A DNA stretch of 43,556 nucleotides from Pectinatus frisingensis (GCF_015732285.1 NZ_WIQU01000045.1:1-43556), one strand, 5' to 3'; numbered from the stretch's first letter, positions 9,030 through 18,462 are shown. Notes: generated from the letters alone by a model not told the origin. Numbers and translations: made by a program.

Positions 9030-9823
9030 TGCTCAAAGTGGAAAATGTATCTAAAACCTTCAACCCTGGGACCATAACTGAAAAAATTGCTCTCAGTGAT
9101 GTTTCGCTGCATTTGCTGCCCGGTGAATTTGTCACTGTAATCGGTGGAAACGGCGCCGGTAAATCAACACTTATGAATTCCATCGCAGGAACGTTTTTCG
9201 TTGATACGGGAAAAATAGTCATTGATAACTATGACATCACAAAATGGCCTGAGCATAAGCGTGCCAAATTCATTGGCCGCGTATTTCAGGATCCGATGAT
9301 GGGTACGGCTGCCGGCATGATGATCGAAGAAAATCTGGCAATTGCTGCCCGCCGTGGTAAAGCTCCTTCTTTACGCTGGAGTGCCCCAAAAAGCGACCGG
9401 GAGCATTTTCGTCAATTGTTATCTACATTAAATCTGGGACTTGAAAACCGTTTAGAAAGCAAGGTAGGCCTTTTATCCGGCGGACAACGCCAAGCACTGA
9501 CACTACTCATGGCAACAATGGCCAATCCTAAACTCCTTCTACTTGATGAACACACAGCGGCTTTAGATCCCAAAACAGCCGAAAAAGTATTGACTATTAC
9601 TAATAGTATCATCAATAACCGCCGCCTCACAACATTAATGATCACACACAACATGCGTGATGCCTTGCGATTTGGCAATCGTTTGGTAATGATGTTTAAC
9701 GGTAGAATCATCATCGACGTAAAAGACGCAACAAAACAAAACCTTACCGTAAAAGATTTATTAGCGATGTTTGAAGAAGCTTCCGGCAGCGAAATTGACA
9801 ACGATCGCATGCTACTGAGTTAA
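9029..9823 (+). CDS. ABC transporter ATP-binding protein (TrpZ-like)
   Basis: Cytoplasmic ATPase of the importer (264 residues). Walker A is GGNGAGKST (about 36-44), the signature is LLSGGQRQ, Walker B is LLLLDEHTAALDP, and the switch histidine is in MITHNMRD. Its ATG overlaps the permease stop codon. The three genes form a complete importer operon that ends at the hairpin at 9853-9897. Confidence 0.93.
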   Translation: MLKVENVSKTFNPGTITEKIALSDVSLHLLPGEFVTVIGGNGAGKSTLMNSIAGTFFVDTGKIVIDNYDITKWPEHKRAKFIGRVFQDPMMGTAAGMMIEENLAIAARRGKAPSLRWSAPKSDREHFRQLLSTLNLGLENRLESKVGLLSGGQRQALTLLMATMANPKLLLLDEHTAALDPKTAEKVLTITNSIINNRRLTTLMITHNMRDALRFGNRLVMMFNGRIIIDVKDATKQNLTVKDLLAMFEEASGSEIDNDRMLLS

Positions 9824-9852
9824 TGATTTAAATAAAATAACAGCACGATTTA

Positions 9853-9897
9853 AAATGAGACTATATCATCTGTGATGCAGACAATATAGCCTCATTT
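9853..9897. terminator. Bidirectional terminator between importer and dinB
   Basis: AAATGAGACTATAT (9853-9866) pairs with ATATAGCCTCATTT (9884-9897) with one mismatch. It sits between convergent genes, is followed by a T-rich stretch on the plus side, and overlaps the stop codon of dinB. Confidence 0.7.
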
Positions 9898-11028
9898 CTT
9901 TTCAATAAGCTGTGCCTTTGTTATCGACTGACTGCCGAATTTCATTTTTATAGCATCAATCGTCTTATATAATTTTATTTGTTTTTCGTCATTAACAAAC
10001 AATGACATCTCTTCGATATGAACAAGCCCGCTGCCAGTGAGCCCCAGCAAGCGCACTTTACCAACAAAATGCAAATCTTTAAATAACTTTTTGGCCGTAT
10101 CATACAAAACAGCATCAAAATTTGTTGCTTCCGTCAAGGTAACGCTTCTTGTATAAGTTACGAAATTATTGGTGCGAACTTTTATACTTACAGTTCGCGC
10201 TTTCAATGCTTTACTGCGAAGCCGCCAGCCGACTTTACCGGCCAATGCCAGAAACTTTCGTTCAATTACTGCTTTTCCCTCTATATCCTCATCATAAGTT
10301 TCCTCGTTACCAATAGATTTTATACTGCGTTCCGATTCTACTTGACGCTCATCGATACCATTTGACAACTGCCATAAGTGTGTTGCTGTTTTTATACCAA
10401 AATATTTTTTAAGCACGGCAATGGTGGTTTTTGCTATATCACCAATCTCACGGTATCCCAAAGCATTGAGTTTCTCTGCTGTCTTAGTACCCACACCCCA
10501 TAACCTGCTAATCGGTAAATGCTCCAACAGTTGCCTTTCCCTGCCATATTCCACAATAACCAAACCATCAGGTTTTTGTAGATCAGATGCCAATTTTGCC
10601 AAAAATTTATTAGGTGCTATACCTACAGATGCATGGATACCAGTCTGCTGCAAAATACGTTTTTTTAATCTACAGGCATAATCCGGCAGTGTTTTATAAA
10701 TTTTTTCCATGCCGGTTATATCAAGAAAAGCCTCATCTATAGACAATGGTTCTACTATCGGTGAAAATTCTGCAAAAATAGTAAAAATTTTTTTTGATAC
10801 TGCCCTGTACCGTTCATGCCTTACTGGTAAAAATATTCCCTGTGGGCAAAGCTTATGAGCCTGCAGTGCTGGCATTGCTGAATGAACACCATATTTTCTA
10901 GCCGCATAAGAAGCCGTACAAACTACGCCACGATTTTTTATTCCGCCGACAATAACAGGTTTACCTGCTAATGCGGGATTATCGACCTGTTCTACTGAAG
11001 CAAAAAAAGCATCCATATCAACGTGCAT
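9892..11028 (-). CDS. dinB: DNA polymerase IV (Y family)
   Basis: Error-prone translesion polymerase. The catalytic motif HVDMDAFFASVEQ is at the N-terminus, SIDEAFLDITG near residue 97, the helix-hairpin-helix segment (RLWGVGTKTAEKLNALG) near 180, and the little-finger domain follows. The ATG at 11028 gives 378 residues but begins inside the first beta strand and lacks a nearby ribosome binding site. Extending to a CTG at 11043 adds LRRYI, restores the usual family start, and sits eight bases after AAGGGGGT. A UvrC-like or UmuC role is unlikely given the full DinB architecture. Confidence 0.93.
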   Translation of the reverse strand: MHVDMDAFFASVEQVDNPALAGKPVIVGGIKNRGVVCTASYAARKYGVHSAMPALQAHKLCPQGIFLPVRHERYRAVSKKIFTIFAEFSPIVEPLSIDEAFLDITGMEKIYKTLPDYACRLKKRILQQTGIHASVGIAPNKFLAKLASDLQKPDGLVIVEYGRERQLLEHLPISRLWGVGTKTAEKLNALGYREIGDIAKTTIAVLKKYFGIKTATHLWQLSNGIDERQVESERSIKSIGNEETYDEDIEGKAVIERKFLALAGKVGWRLRSKALKARTVSIKVRTNNFVTYTRSVTLTEATNFDAVLYDTAKKLFKDLHFVGKVRLLGLTGSGLVHIEEMSLFVNDEKQIKLYKTIDAIKMKFGSQSITKAQLIEKK

Positions 11029-11068
11029 TATATAGCGTCTCAGTCAATTCACCCCCTTGACTCAAAAC

Positions 11069-13462
11069 CTATAATTTATAAATATATGTGAATAATAATT
11101 TTTGCAATAAATTTAACTTGATATAAATATTATTACGCATTTTTTGAACTGTTGTCAACATATCCATAACAGCTTTCCTGTTTAATCCAATGTTCTCGCC
11201 AAATCGCACGGCAAGGACTATTTCAACAAAATGTCTGATATCTATATCGTGCCAATTTTTTTCATTTTGCTGCAAATAATCAGCATAAACCAGATAGTCC
11301 ATATGGACCGGTCTCATTAAACCGTTGTAATTTGCCAATCTTTCCATATAACCATATATTTCTTTTGTTCTTGCTGCCTGATTGGCCGCATTGATATCAC
11401 AGGCAAAACATTGCTGCAAATCATTACGGCATTTACGCTGCCAGACAACGGCTGCTGTGATACCGCTTATAACGACTAGTACCACAATTGTCCATCCTAT
11501 TGGGGTATGTGTCAAAGCACTATTATGCTGTTCACTTTTTCCATTATCCTGATGCTGCGTCGTCCGCGGTTTATCAATATTCTTATTGGGGTTTTGTTGC
11601 TGCTGTTTATCAGACTGCTGCTTTGTTTGGCCTCCCATTTCCTTATCCTGAATTGGTGAAATAAATCCTGGCGTAAATTCCACTGGCCGCCAACCCCAGC
11701 CATTTTCATAAATTTCAACCCATGCATGCGCTTGTTTGTCTACTACAGTAAAATCATGAATTGGTTTACCGGCATCACTGCCAATAACCGCTCCATTATT
11801 TATCGTTTCTACCGGAATGGCATACCCTACAACATAACGTGCCGGTATTCCCGCCTGCCGTAAAATCAAAGTAGCTGCCGAAGCAAAATATGTGCAATAT
11901 CCTTCATGAGAATCATCCAGGAAATACTCTACAAAATCTCTACCCTGTGGTACTTTGCCTGGTGCAGTAGTATAGTGATAATTTTTCTGGAAATATTGCT
12001 GCAGCTGTGCAATAAGCTCGTCCCGTTCCTGATCAGTCCTAACCTGTCGTATTGGAAAATGTTCTGAAAATTCATCCAGATCACCTTTAGGTACCTGCAA
12101 ATAATTATTATATACGAATGCACGATAATCTTTTTCTTCATAAGCATAATACAATAAATATTTATTATACTGACCATATTCTTCAATGAATGCATCTATC
12201 CCACCATAATTTGCCGGCATATTATACGCTGATGCCTTATACAGTTTCGTACCGGTTTCTTGCGCTGCCCTGTCATATTTAAAGGCCGGACTTGATATAT
12301 CCATATTATAGGGAAAAAAATACTGTTCCTTTTCTGAAAACATTTTTTCTATCTTAAACTGTCTTGCAGTAAAAAAATCAGCATAGCCGGTATTGCCCGC
12401 CATATATTTCATAAGTTCGTTTTGTCCTTTGCGATCTTCTTTCAGAGCCTCAAAAATAATAACACTTTGATCATACCATGCGCCCGGTGAATAGGCTGCA
12501 AATAATTTATTATATTGTCTATAAGCTTCTTCTGGTAAATCATTCCAAGAATTATTTTGATATACTGCACCAAAATAATTACGCAGATATAAATGATCCT
12601 TCGTCTGCAGCGATGTACTAACCTGCATTATTTTACGACCTGTTTGTGTCAGATTATCCATATCACCCAACTGTCCTTGTCCATTCATTCCGTGCCGAAT
12701 ATCATCCATGGCTGTAGCCCTGTCCGCCGGTGACAAATAATCATTTAAAAGATCTTTTACTCCTTGCGGCAAATATTGCATAAAATGCGATGGCACGTAG
12801 GATGACTTCGGTTCCGCCATCTGAATAACCGTGCCCGAAAGGAATACCATAAGTACTATTATTCCTACTCTTATAGCCGCTGACCCCGGCCGTTTCCTAT
12901 TATCATATGCATACACAGCCATTCCAAAAGCAAATATTCCCATGATACTATGATAATCGGGCAATACACCAAAATAGAGTCCCACTATGCATATTGGCAG
13001 CGTCATTAATAATAACAACATCCGCCCTTTGTTTATTTTAAGTAAAAAGCTAAGACCTGTCACTGCCAAAAATATAAATAGCCATATTATCGGCCGTTGA
13101 CTTATCATATAATTAACTGTTGGCAGTTTAAACAAGATAATATTGAGATGATAGGGCTGCTTTAAAACCTCTATGAACCCATTTCCAATATATAATAGAC
13201 TGGAATATAAGAGTACCCGATATTGGCAGGCAATATATAACCCCGAACCAATAAATAAAAGACGGCAATATATACTGCCAATTCTTTTATCAATATATAT
13301 TGATAAATATAATATACTACTCAATATTATTGAAAAAATCACATCACTAATTAAAACGGTAAATTTTGTATATGCTAAAATGCAATTCAATAACGCTAGT
13401 ACACCTAAATTTATTAAAACAAACCAGCCTGCCGCATCAACACATTTTCTGATAAATTTCAT
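11069..13462 (-). CDS. Membrane transglutaminase-like protein (TgpA family)
   Basis: Large membrane protein of about 797 residues. Five or more membrane segments lie in the first 220 residues, followed by an extracytoplasmic transglutaminase-like domain with catalytic Cys in GYCTYFASAATLILRQAGIP (about 525) and His in HAWVEIYENG (about 580). A glutamine- and lysine-rich linker, one membrane segment near 663 and a cytoplasmic DUF4129-like tail follow. The acidic residue of the triad is glutamate in WRPVEFTPG. I choose the ATG at 13462 because it overlaps the DUF58 stop as ATGA. It belongs with MoxR and DUF58 genes; the substrate is unknown. Confidence 0.9.
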   Translation of the reverse strand: MKFIRKCVDAAGWFVLINLGVLALLNCILAYTKFTVLISDVIFSIILSSILYLSIYIDKRIGSIYCRLLFIGSGLYIACQYRVLLYSSLLYIGNGFIEVLKQPYHLNIILFKLPTVNYMISQRPIIWLFIFLAVTGLSFLLKINKGRMLLLLMTLPICIVGLYFGVLPDYHSIMGIFAFGMAVYAYDNRKRPGSAAIRVGIIVLMVFLSGTVIQMAEPKSSYVPSHFMQYLPQGVKDLLNDYLSPADRATAMDDIRHGMNGQGQLGDMDNLTQTGRKIMQVSTSLQTKDHLYLRNYFGAVYQNNSWNDLPEEAYRQYNKLFAAYSPGAWYDQSVIIFEALKEDRKGQNELMKYMAGNTGYADFFTARQFKIEKMFSEKEQYFFPYNMDISSPAFKYDRAAQETGTKLYKASAYNMPANYGGIDAFIEEYGQYNKYLLYYAYEEKDYRAFVYNNYLQVPKGDLDEFSEHFPIRQVRTDQERDELIAQLQQYFQKNYHYTTAPGKVPQGRDFVEYFLDDSHEGYCTYFASAATLILRQAGIPARYVVGYAIPVETINNGAVIGSDAGKPIHDFTVVDKQAHAWVEIYENGWGWRPVEFTPGFISPIQDKEMGGQTKQQSDKQQQQNPNKNIDKPRTTQHQDNGKSEQHNSALTHTPIGWTIVVLVVISGITAAVVWQRKCRNDLQQCFACDINAANQAARTKEIYGYMERLANYNGLMRPVHMDYLVYADYLQQNEKNWHDIDIRHFVEIVLAVRFGENIGLNRKAVMDMLTTVQKMRNNIYIKLNLLQKLLFTYIYKL

Positions 13463-14580
13463 AGCCGCCATACCTCTGATAGACTATTAGTAAGATCATT
13501 TTTGTTGATAAATATTCCCTTACCGCAAATTTGGGTACAATCAACGCCGATAAATATTACCGTCATGTGCGAATATAATTTACTACAAGTATTTATTATT
13601 GATTCTTCAATAGCATCCGTTACATAAAATATATTACTATACTGCTGTTTTATTGTACTACTGATAGCTTTTAAATTTATTAATTGGGAAAAATCATGTT
13701 CAATTTTTATATACTCAATAATCGCCCGGTCAAAATCAGCCATATTATTAATATTACTAAACTTTGCCCTATCATCTGCCAATGCATAAGCAAAGGTAAA
13801 ACCGCCATATTTATTAAGTAATTGTGCCCCTATTACATAAAAAACTTCATAAACCGCATTGCGGGAATCTTTATCGGCCAGCTCAGTTACATCAAAGAAC
13901 AAAATACTACCGCTTTCGGATTGTTGATAAAATTCTTTCACATAAATTTCATCATGAGCTATACTCGCCTTCCAATGTATATATCTGCCATTATCTCCTT
14001 GTTGATAAAGTTTCATACCATACATTTCGCTGCCATTTCCAATATTAAATAACTTTTTGTCATCGACTGTCACCGCAGCAAAGCTTTTATACAAACGTGG
14101 CAATACCAAAATAACATTTGTCCCTGAAGAATTTTTTCGGCAAGAAAACAGTCCCAGCAGATCGTACATTTTAACAAAGCCAATACTCACAGCTACTCTG
14201 CCGCAATATTTTAGACGACAAGCATAATGAACCGGTTCAGCCGCAAAAAATGACTGATTAATACTAAGCAGCTGTTCTGCCATAATTTGACCGGTTTCAG
14301 TTTTCTCCTGAATTTTTACATACACATCCATAAAAAGGAAAATCATACGCTGCATCACAAACAGCGGTAAATTTATTGTTTCACCATAAGTACCGACAAT
14401 CACCGTATTTGACAGATCCACTCTCAAAAAAAATCTTCCCAGTAACAGCAGCAGCAACGATATGAATGGCAGGACACAAATCAAAACCAACAGAAAAAAA
14501 GCTTCATATTGATCATATAAAGTATAAATTGAAACACCGGAAAAAAACACAAATATATATATCAGCCTATGCCATGTCAT
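13459..14580 (-). CDS. DUF58 domain protein
   Basis: Membrane-associated protein of about 373 residues: two hydrophobic segments at the N-terminus (about 3-50), then a cytoplasmic part. The DUF58 signature is seen in GSEMYGMKLYQQGDNGRYIHWKASIAH (about 190-215), followed by a VWA-like fold region beginning SILFFDVTEL. The ATG at 14580 has GGAG at a suitable distance and starts one base after the MoxR stop. A TTG at 14595 is less likely. DUF58 proteins are usually found with MoxR ATPases and may be their targets. Confidence 0.88.
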   Translation of the reverse strand: MTWHRLIYIFVFFSGVSIYTLYDQYEAFFLLVLICVLPFISLLLLLLGRFFLRVDLSNTVIVGTYGETINLPLFVMQRMIFLFMDVYVKIQEKTETGQIMAEQLLSINQSFFAAEPVHYACRLKYCGRVAVSIGFVKMYDLLGLFSCRKNSSGTNVILVLPRLYKSFAAVTVDDKKLFNIGNGSEMYGMKLYQQGDNGRYIHWKASIAHDEIYVKEFYQQSESGSILFFDVTELADKDSRNAVYEVFYVIGAQLLNKYGGFTFAYALADDRAKFSNINNMADFDRAIIEYIKIEHDFSQLINLKAISSTIKQQYSNIFYVTDAIEESIINTCSKLYSHMTVIFIGVDCTQICGKGIFINKNDLTNSLSEVWRL

Positions 14581-14581
14581 T

Positions 14582-15526
14582 TTATCGCTCCGCAATTTTA
14601 GGCAGTGGTAATGCCTTTACTAATGAAGCAAAAATATCATCTGGCGAGTCATGTTCAAAACGAGCCCGATTATTGAGTATCAGCCGATGCTGCAATGTCG
14701 GCTTTAAAATTGCTATTACATCATCCGGGCGGGCGTAATTTCTGCCAAAGAGCATTGCCCTGGCTTGAATCATTTTTACTGCCGCAATGCTGCCGCGCGG
14801 ACTCACTCCAAGTTCGATCTGTTCTGATTGTCGTGTTAATTTAGCCAGTTGGGCAATATATTCATAAATGCTGTCATCAATATAGACCTGATGGGTTTTT
14901 TCCTGTAAAGTAACTAAATCTGCGGAATTTATCACACTATTTATAGCCGATAACGATTTATTCTGCGACCCCTTTAATATTTCAATTTCTTCTTTTACAT
15001 CAGGATAACCGATAGACAGTCTTATTAAAAATCTGTCTGCCTGTGACTCTGGCAATTCCTGTGTACCAATTGATCCTGCCGGATTTTGTGTTGCAATAAC
15101 GATAAAAGGTTTTGGTACATCCCTGGTTACACCATCTACAGTGATACAGCCCTCTTCCATAACCTCTAATAATGCTGATTGTGTACGTGGTGACGTACGG
15201 TTAATCTCATCCGCCAGTAAAATATTGGTCATAGCAGCTCCCGGTACATAATGAAAACTGCCTGTATTCTTATCATACATAGAAAACCCTGTTATATCCG
15301 ATGGCAGCACATCCGGAGTGAATTGCAGACGTTTCTGCTTCAATCCTAAAGCCTTGGCAAATGCAACCGACATTGTTGTTTTCCCGACGCCAGGAATATC
15401 ATCTATAAGGACATGCCCTCCTGCTAAAATAGCCATCATGATTTTTTCTAAAACGTCTCTTTTTCCGATAATTACCTTTTCTACTTCATTTAGTATAGAA
15501 TCTATTACCATAACTGCATCGGCCAC
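14582..15526 (-). CDS. MoxR-family AAA+ ATPase
   Basis: Chaperone-like ATPase of 314 residues. Walker A is DDIPGVGKTT (about 40-48), Walker B is ILLADEINRTSPRTQSALLEVMEE, sensor 1 is VIATQNP, and the C-terminal lid has GVSPRGSIAAVKM. The start is a GTG at 15526 with AGAGGTGG six bases upstream. It leads a three-gene operon with the DUF58 and transglutaminase genes. Such sets are thought to act on cell-envelope or metal-insertion substrates, but the target is unknown. Confidence 0.93.
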   Translation of the reverse strand: MADAVMVIDSILNEVEKVIIGKRDVLEKIMMAILAGGHVLIDDIPGVGKTTMSVAFAKALGLKQKRLQFTPDVLPSDITGFSMYDKNTGSFHYVPGAAMTNILLADEINRTSPRTQSALLEVMEEGCITVDGVTRDVPKPFIVIATQNPAGSIGTQELPESQADRFLIRLSIGYPDVKEEIEILKGSQNKSLSAINSVINSADLVTLQEKTHQVYIDDSIYEYIAQLAKLTRQSEQIELGVSPRGSIAAVKMIQARAMLFGRNYARPDDVIAILKPTLQHRLILNNRARFEHDSPDDIFASLVKALPLPKIAER

Positions 15527-15719
15527 TGTTGTCCACCTCTAAAATTAAATATTCTTCACTTAAAATCTGAATTATATTGTACCATCATTAATTTCATTTT
15601 TATAGCCTTATTTATTCAATAACCTATTCCCTGCAGCAATACTAATTACCATATTCTTCACATTAGCTAATTATCCAACATCTTTTACTAACAAACGCAA
15701 AATACGGCATTACAAAACG

Positions 15720-15761
15720 CTCCGGCACCGGTAATAACTATTACTATCACCGGTGCCGGAG
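15720..15761 (-). terminator. GC-rich terminator after the secreted protein gene
   Basis: A perfect 13-bp inverted repeat, CTCCGGCACCGGT at 15720-15732 and its complement at 15749-15761, lies 13 bases past the stop of the minus-strand gene. The minus strand continues with GCGTTTTG, a short U-run. Confidence 0.8.
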
Positions 15762-15773
15762 TTATTCTGATGA

Positions 15774-16940
15774 CTACTTATTATTCAGTCCAGACTGATT
15801 TATCAAATTTTCAGGTTTTACCTCCACAGCCGTATTGCGAACTTCTTGTGGTACTGCCAGCTGCATAACATCATCAAGTGGTTTTATTGTTATCGTAAGA
15901 TGCGCCTGCAAGCTGTTGATAAAATCATCAACGGATGAACTATCCATAATTCCATTTATATCACCTGCACCATTACCCAAGCCAGTATTGTTTTTAGGTT
16001 GACGCGTTGACAATGCTGCTGACATCGGTACCATTGCCATTGATGCTGACTGAGCTTTCAACTCTGGTGTCGAACTCAAAACAACCCTTATGACCGCTTT
16101 TAATTGTTCAGTAATATCTGAGTCGACACTGACAATACGATGTGTAGTTTTATCAATCAGCATTGTACTAACAATATCCCTGCTATTTCCTAATGAATCT
16201 AACATATTTCTCACCATTTTAATAGTACCAGCCCTGTCAGTCATTGGAATCCCTGAAAATACAGCATTACTATCTTTTAAAATTTTATTGCTGTCAAATA
16301 ATTTTTTATTGTCGAACTTTACTCTTAATATCTGTCCATTATCCGTTTCTTTATCAATATTTATAGCATCTACCGCATTTATTGTATCCCGCATCTGCTG
16401 GGCATAATCAAAATCTGTTGCCCCCAACAATTTTTTTAATTCCGGATCAAGCTGTTGCCTTTTCACATACCACTGTTGTTTTTTCTTATTGTCATCCTTG
16501 AGCATGTAATAAATTTGTTCCTCATTATTTACCAATTGCATATATTGCGTAATATTAAAAATCGGCTGAGATTGCTTATCTGCAGTTATTGATTGCCCAG
16601 TCAACACACTCTTAGCCAATAACGGACTTTTTTGACACTTGATATCATCAGTCACAGCAAAATTCCCCATTGAGGTATTTAATGACAGATGTACAGCATA
16701 ATCGGCATTAGGCATATTCATATTGCCAAGTGCTTCTTTATAAATACTAATCGCCCTGTCTGAAACAATATCAGCCCGATGATACGCCGTGGGCGCCTTC
16801 CAGCGCGTTTCGACTACTATTATTTTGTCTGAAACAATATCAGTCCGATGATACGCCGTGTCCTGAGCCATTACTTTTTCTGTAAACAAACATGCTGCCA
16901 CTGTAAAAATGCATAAAATCTGTATCATTTTCTTTTTCAT
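15774..16940 (-). CDS. Secreted protein of unknown function with an N-terminal internal repeat
   Basis: Predicted exported protein of about 388 residues. A signal peptide is clear (MKKKMIQILCIFTVAACLF, cleavage probably after VMAQ). The rest is soluble with patterns such as FNITQYMQLVNNEEQIYYML and QQWYVKRQQLDPELKK that resemble the lipoprotein-like DUF6612/LppX-type fold; this is only a resemblance. I choose the ATG at 16940 because GGAGG lies seven bases upstream. Right after the signal peptide the 11-residue unit TAYHR-DIVSD occurs twice, encoded by two 33-base repeats. It is monocistronic with its own terminator. Confidence 0.65.
   Translation of the reverse strand: MKKKMIQILCIFTVAACLFTEKVMAQDTAYHRTDIVSDKIIVVETRWKAPTAYHRADIVSDRAISIYKEALGNMNMPNADYAVHLSLNTSMGNFAVTDDIKCQKSPLLAKSVLTGQSITADKQSQPIFNITQYMQLVNNEEQIYYMLKDDNKKKQQWYVKRQQLDPELKKLLGATDFDYAQQMRDTINAVDAINIDKETDNGQILRVKFDNKKLFDSNKILKDSNAVFSGIPMTDRAGTIKMVRNMLDSLGNSRDIVSTMLIDKTTHRIVSVDSDITEQLKAVIRVVLSSTPELKAQSASMAMVPMSAALSTRQPKNNTGLGNGAGDINGIMDSSSVDDFINSLQAHLTITIKPLDDVMQLAVPQEVRNTAVEVKPENLINQSGLNNK
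16758..16859 (-). repeat. Two 33-bp direct repeats with a 69-bp period
   Basis: The 33-base units at 16758-16790 and 16827-16859 differ at one base and are separated by 36 bases of different sequence. Both lie in frame within the secreted protein gene. The layout suggests a recent in-frame duplication. Confidence 0.8.
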
Positions 16941-17127
16941 CCGTATTCCTCCATTTGTTGCCATATTCTAATCTGCCATACCTCAAATTTTATTGCTATG
17001 TAATTATATCCATTTTATACAAAATAATCTATTTCTCAACAACTATAGCTGAACCATCCTTTCTCTGGACTAAATGTCACATTATATGCTATGCTAAGTT
17101 ATAATATAGTTATTCGAGGGATATATC

Positions 17128-17433
17128 ATGAAACTAAAACTTTCCGGTTACTATCAACTGCCTTTTTTGGCGCAACCAATAATATTTGATTTTGAAGATG
17201 TATTTGACAATACCTTCATGAAAAAATACACCCATTATAAAAATTTTGAACGCTTTTTAAACAATGGCAAATTTACTATCAACTGCCAAAAAGATTTTGA
17301 AAATTTACCTGAGGATATAATGGATTCTCATGTTGCTAAAAACACCAAATTTTCTTCCTGGCAGGAAATGCTTGACTTCGCCACTGATCGTTACATAAAA
17401 AAGAACGTAACTAAACCTTCGGTGCAAGATTAA
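17128..17433 (+). CDS. Small protein of unknown function (101 residues)
   Basis: I do not recognise a family. The protein is soluble and slightly basic, beginning MKLKLSGYYQLPFLAQPI, with an aromatic-rich middle (YTHYKNFERFLNNGKF) and no signal peptide or cysteine motif apart from a single cysteine. CGAGGG precedes the ATG and a TATAAT at 17100-17105 could be its -10 element. A second small gene starts 38 bases after its stop, so the two probably form an operon. Confidence 0.6.
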   Translation: MKLKLSGYYQLPFLAQPIIFDFEDVFDNTFMKKYTHYKNFERFLNNGKFTINCQKDFENLPEDIMDSHVAKNTKFSSWQEMLDFATDRYIKKNVTKPSVQD

Positions 17434-17471
17434 CATTATTAGTCATTTTCATTATTAGGAGATAATCTTTT

Positions 17472-17960
17472 ATGTGGGATAAACTATTTTCAACTATTTC
17501 ACATGTCACTCTGCATGACGGTAAATTAAGTACATATACTATTAAAGATATTCCCAGTGATATGTACACTCACATTTTACCCCTTCTGCCCGCGGCATTA
17601 AAAAGTTCAGGTATAACAACTAATTTCATGAACAAACAATATCGCATTACCTCTACTTATTCTCACGATGGCGGCATTACAAAATTGTATATAAAAATGA
17701 AAAACCCCGCATGGGCAGAAGCCCATCTCATGACTTGCGGATACAGCCGCACTAATCACAAAATATTTCAAACTATACTCAATAACCGAATGGGAGAAAA
17801 ACAGACTGTTATACCACCTGCCCTACCCTATCTTGTCAGTAATGTAGAACCAGGTATAATAATGGATAAAGAGTGCCTGACCTGGCTTTCGCCTTTTGCC
17901 CGCTGCATTGCTTGGGCCGCACTCGATCCACAAAATTATATGTTATTTATGAAACAGTAG
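17472..17960 (+). CDS. Protein of unknown function (162 residues)
   Basis: I do not recognise a family. The protein is predicted cytoplasmic with a hydrophobic C-terminal stretch (LSPFARCIAWAALDPQNYMLF) that is too short and polar to be a sure membrane segment. AGGAG lies ten bases before the ATG. It follows the 101-residue gene closely in the same direction and is followed by copy B of the dispersed element. The two genes stand alone on the plus strand among minus-strand genes. Confidence 0.6.
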   Translation: MWDKLFSTISHVTLHDGKLSTYTIKDIPSDMYTHILPLLPAALKSSGITTNFMNKQYRITSTYSHDGGITKLYIKMKNPAWAEAHLMTCGYSRTNHKIFQTILNNRMGEKQTVIPPALPYLVSNVEPGIIMDKECLTWLSPFARCIAWAALDPQNYMLFMKQ

Positions 17961-17990
17961 TATGAATCACATGCCGGCCTTGTAAATATA

Positions 17991-18132
17991 AAAGTGGCTG
18001 CCACCCATAAACATTTTCATTCATAAATATGCTCTTTCGCCATTCTTGTCTCCATTTAAAAGCACAAGGAACTGTATCGGCCGGAGTGGAGTATCTTTAT
18101 GAAGTCAGTGTCATTCGTGTGACAGCCTTTTT
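17991..18132 (+). repeat. Dispersed structured element, copy B
   Basis: Second copy, between convergent genes. The closing stem pairs GGCTGCCAC (17996-18004) with GTGACAGCC (18119-18127) with one C-A mismatch, followed by TTTTT. Shared blocks are ATTTTCATTCATAAAT (18013-18028) and TATCTTTATGA (18092-18102). The internal hairpin pairs TTCTTGT (18043-18049) with ACAAGGAA (18064-18071). Its 3' end reaches the end of the minus-strand zinc-ribbon gene and may terminate the plus-strand transcript. Confidence 0.6.
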
Positions 18133-18133
18133 A

Positions 18134-18424
18134 TTATTTATCTTTCTTTATATATGTACCAATTTTATAAATACTTATCCGCCTGCATTCATCATTATGG
18201 CACGTACACTTTAATACACTATATGGCCCAATGTTGGCATCCCGGCTTACAACCACATCACCCTCATCGAACGGTGTTCCACACAATGGACACTGCCCAA
18301 TAAATTCATTTACCAATGGAGTAAAATATTTATAATAATTTGTATGTTTACAACCAGCACAAGGATAAGTATATTTAGGATAAGCTTTATATTTGCATTT
18401 ATCGCAAATAAGAAATTCACTCAC
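18134..18424 (-). CDS. Small zinc-ribbon protein of unknown function
   Basis: About 96 residues with three cysteine pairs: CDKCKYK and CAGCKH form one ribbon, CPLCGTP pairs with the later CTCHNDEC. This is the layout of a double zinc-ribbon protein that may bind nucleic acid or a protein partner. An ATG at 18436 is directly next to AAGGAG, too close to be used, so I choose the GTG at 18424. It is encoded just downstream of MqnA on the same strand. No further function can be read. Confidence 0.6.
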   Translation of the reverse strand: MSEFLICDKCKYKAYPKYTYPCAGCKHTNYYKYFTPLVNEFIGQCPLCGTPFDEGDVVVSRDANIGPYSVLKCTCHNDECRRISIYKIGTYIKKDK

Positions 18425-18462
18425 GCTACACTTCATCTCCTTTTAACGCATGACAATCTTTT

